NCBI RefSeq assembly: GCF_014641615.1
Contig: NZ_BMIB01000003.1
Coordinates: forward strand, 1 to 64,000
Reading direction: 5' to 3'
DNA length: 64,000 nt
Source: Filimonas zeae
Lineage (GTDB): Bacteria > Bacteroidota > Bacteroidia > Chitinophagales > Chitinophagaceae
Shown here piece after piece: positions 63,331-64,000 of this stretch; position 1 is the stretch's first letter; every line of letters begins with the position of its first letter. A model generated the notes under the pieces. It saw nothing but the letters and a program-made list of their open reading frames with translations. It searched no databases and was not told the DNA's origin. Made by a program: the position numbers and the translations under genes.

Positions 63331-63458
63331 AAGGATTGGATTTTGAAGCGACCCCTTCTGCGCTAAAATTGGTCCAAACTGTGCTGGCGGGTTGTTTTTT
63401 ATTTCTTAAGATTGTATCTGCTAAAGGATTAAGCATTTAATGGGAGTAGAATACCAAC

Positions 63459-64000
63459 ATGTATATACAGGAAATATCAATAAACATACAGGCTGACGTA
63501 GATAAAGATGATGCGGTGGAAGAATTTATGAACCTGATGTATGCTTACCGCAGTAGTGGCCAAACGCAGGGAAGAATAGAATCCCGGTACATCGAGGGTG
63601 GGAGAATTGTAAGCCTGCCTTTTACGCTGGAAAAAGACGCTCTTGACACGAAGTTTAATAACTATTATGTAAATGAATATGCGGAGCGGGTGGAAGCTTT
63701 TTGTAAGGCTAAGTTATTTTACAGAACAGCCGGCAAGGTGTATGATGGTTACGAAGGAGCTTGTAAGTGCGAAAAGTCTGATTTTTATATTCTGATTACC
63801 AATTATCTATCTATTGATTCACCTATTACCTGCGGCAATTGTAAAAACACGGTACCGTTGTATAAACTTCCTGTGTATTACGACTATGGTTATATGCCTG
63901 TTTTAAGCTGGGAGAGCAATTATAATGCATGCGACACTTTGCAAATGAATGGTGAGGTAGGCGAGCGATGGGCTTTAAATCAGATGCAGGAGTTAAAATC
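63459..64000 (+). CDS. DUF2310 zinc-ribbon protein, N-terminal part (truncated by window end)
   Basis: Begins at ATG 63459 and stays open to the end of the window (180 full codons). After an alpha/beta start (MYIQEISINIQADVDKDDAV), residues ~104-140 show a zinc-ribbon: a CKCEKSDFYILITNYLS block, then SPITCGNCKNTVPLYKLP, then YDYGYMPVLSWESNYNACDTLQM. This order matches DUF2310, proteins annotated as zinc-ribbon-containing and possibly nucleic-acid binding. Function unknown. Divergent from the 514-residue protein gene across 128 bp. Confidence 0.82.
   Translation, partial: MYIQEISINIQADVDKDDAVEEFMNLMYAYRSSGQTQGRIESRYIEGGRIVSLPFTLEKDALDTKFNNYYVNEYAERVEAFCKAKLFYRTAGKVYDGYEGACKCEKSDFYILITNYLSIDSPITCGNCKNTVPLYKLPVYYDYGYMPVLSWESNYNACDTLQMNGEVGERWALNQMQELK

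Overview
The window is chromosomal DNA of a Bacteroidota bacterium, most likely of the family Chitinophagaceae (Chitinophaga-like). The evidence is a SusC/SusD pair, a type IX secretion substrate next to a PorP/SprF partner, a second substrate with a T9SS tail, Bacteroidota-type promoters (TTTG ... TAnnTTTG), LytTR two-component genes, an LptD/MlaD/OstA envelope block and many ArsR/SRPBCC/DoxX/DinB-type small genes. No rRNA, prophage, insertion sequence or CRISPR array was seen. The assignment rests on protein-family recognition by eye; no database search was run.

Layout. 1-4011: 3' part of a giant repetitive gliding-type adhesin followed by its PorP/SprF partner, then about 520 bp of degenerate 43-bp tandem repeats. 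4847-10432 (minus): susC-susD-DUF4397 lipoprotein operon, with a DeoR-type regulator upstream. 11899-19487: envelope biogenesis block, with two paralogous amidases, an MlaD-like MCE protein and an OstA-like protein on the minus strand, divergent from lptD. 19931-24646: orphan genes, a SUKH-like protein, an acyl-CoA thioesterase, and lemA plus a DUF2207 protein. 24700-30910: a compact locus that looks like a ribosomal-peptide (RiPP-type) system: a 45-residue cysteine-free peptide, a PqqD-like/M50 membrane protease, an HtrB/LpxL-like acyltransferase with a possible C-terminal PqqD-like domain, a LytS/LytTR two-component pair, and a LanC-fold protein that has lost every zinc ligand and its catalytic His. 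30915-37307: PlsC acyltransferase, uracil-DNA glycosylase, and a large secreted multidomain glycoside hydrolase. 37476-43901: a DinB-like protein and a complete RND efflux operon. 44079-49499: a small secreted protein, a TonB-dependent receptor, an AraC-type membrane regulator and an MFS exporter. 49544-49913: promoter, Ile-rich mini-ORF, terminator, then a tRNA with anticodon UAU. 49915-55933: SH3-domain protein, AlkB-type repair dioxygenase, catalase-peroxidase KatG, and a TPR/coiled-coil/HTH regulator. 56088-64000: WGR-like, DUF1877, DUF4256, DoxX, SRPBCC, ArsR and DinB genes, a 5'-truncated remnant, an ADP-ribosylglycohydrolase fusion, an unknown 514-residue protein and the start of a DUF2310 zinc-ribbon protein.

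The two most interesting regions are the cysteine-free peptide locus at 24.7-30.9 kb, where a degenerate LanC-fold protein sits with a membrane protease and an acyltransferase (possibly a lipidated or proteolytically processed peptide system), and the possible AUA-sensing attenuator in front of tRNA-Ile(UAU) at 49.5-49.9 kb.
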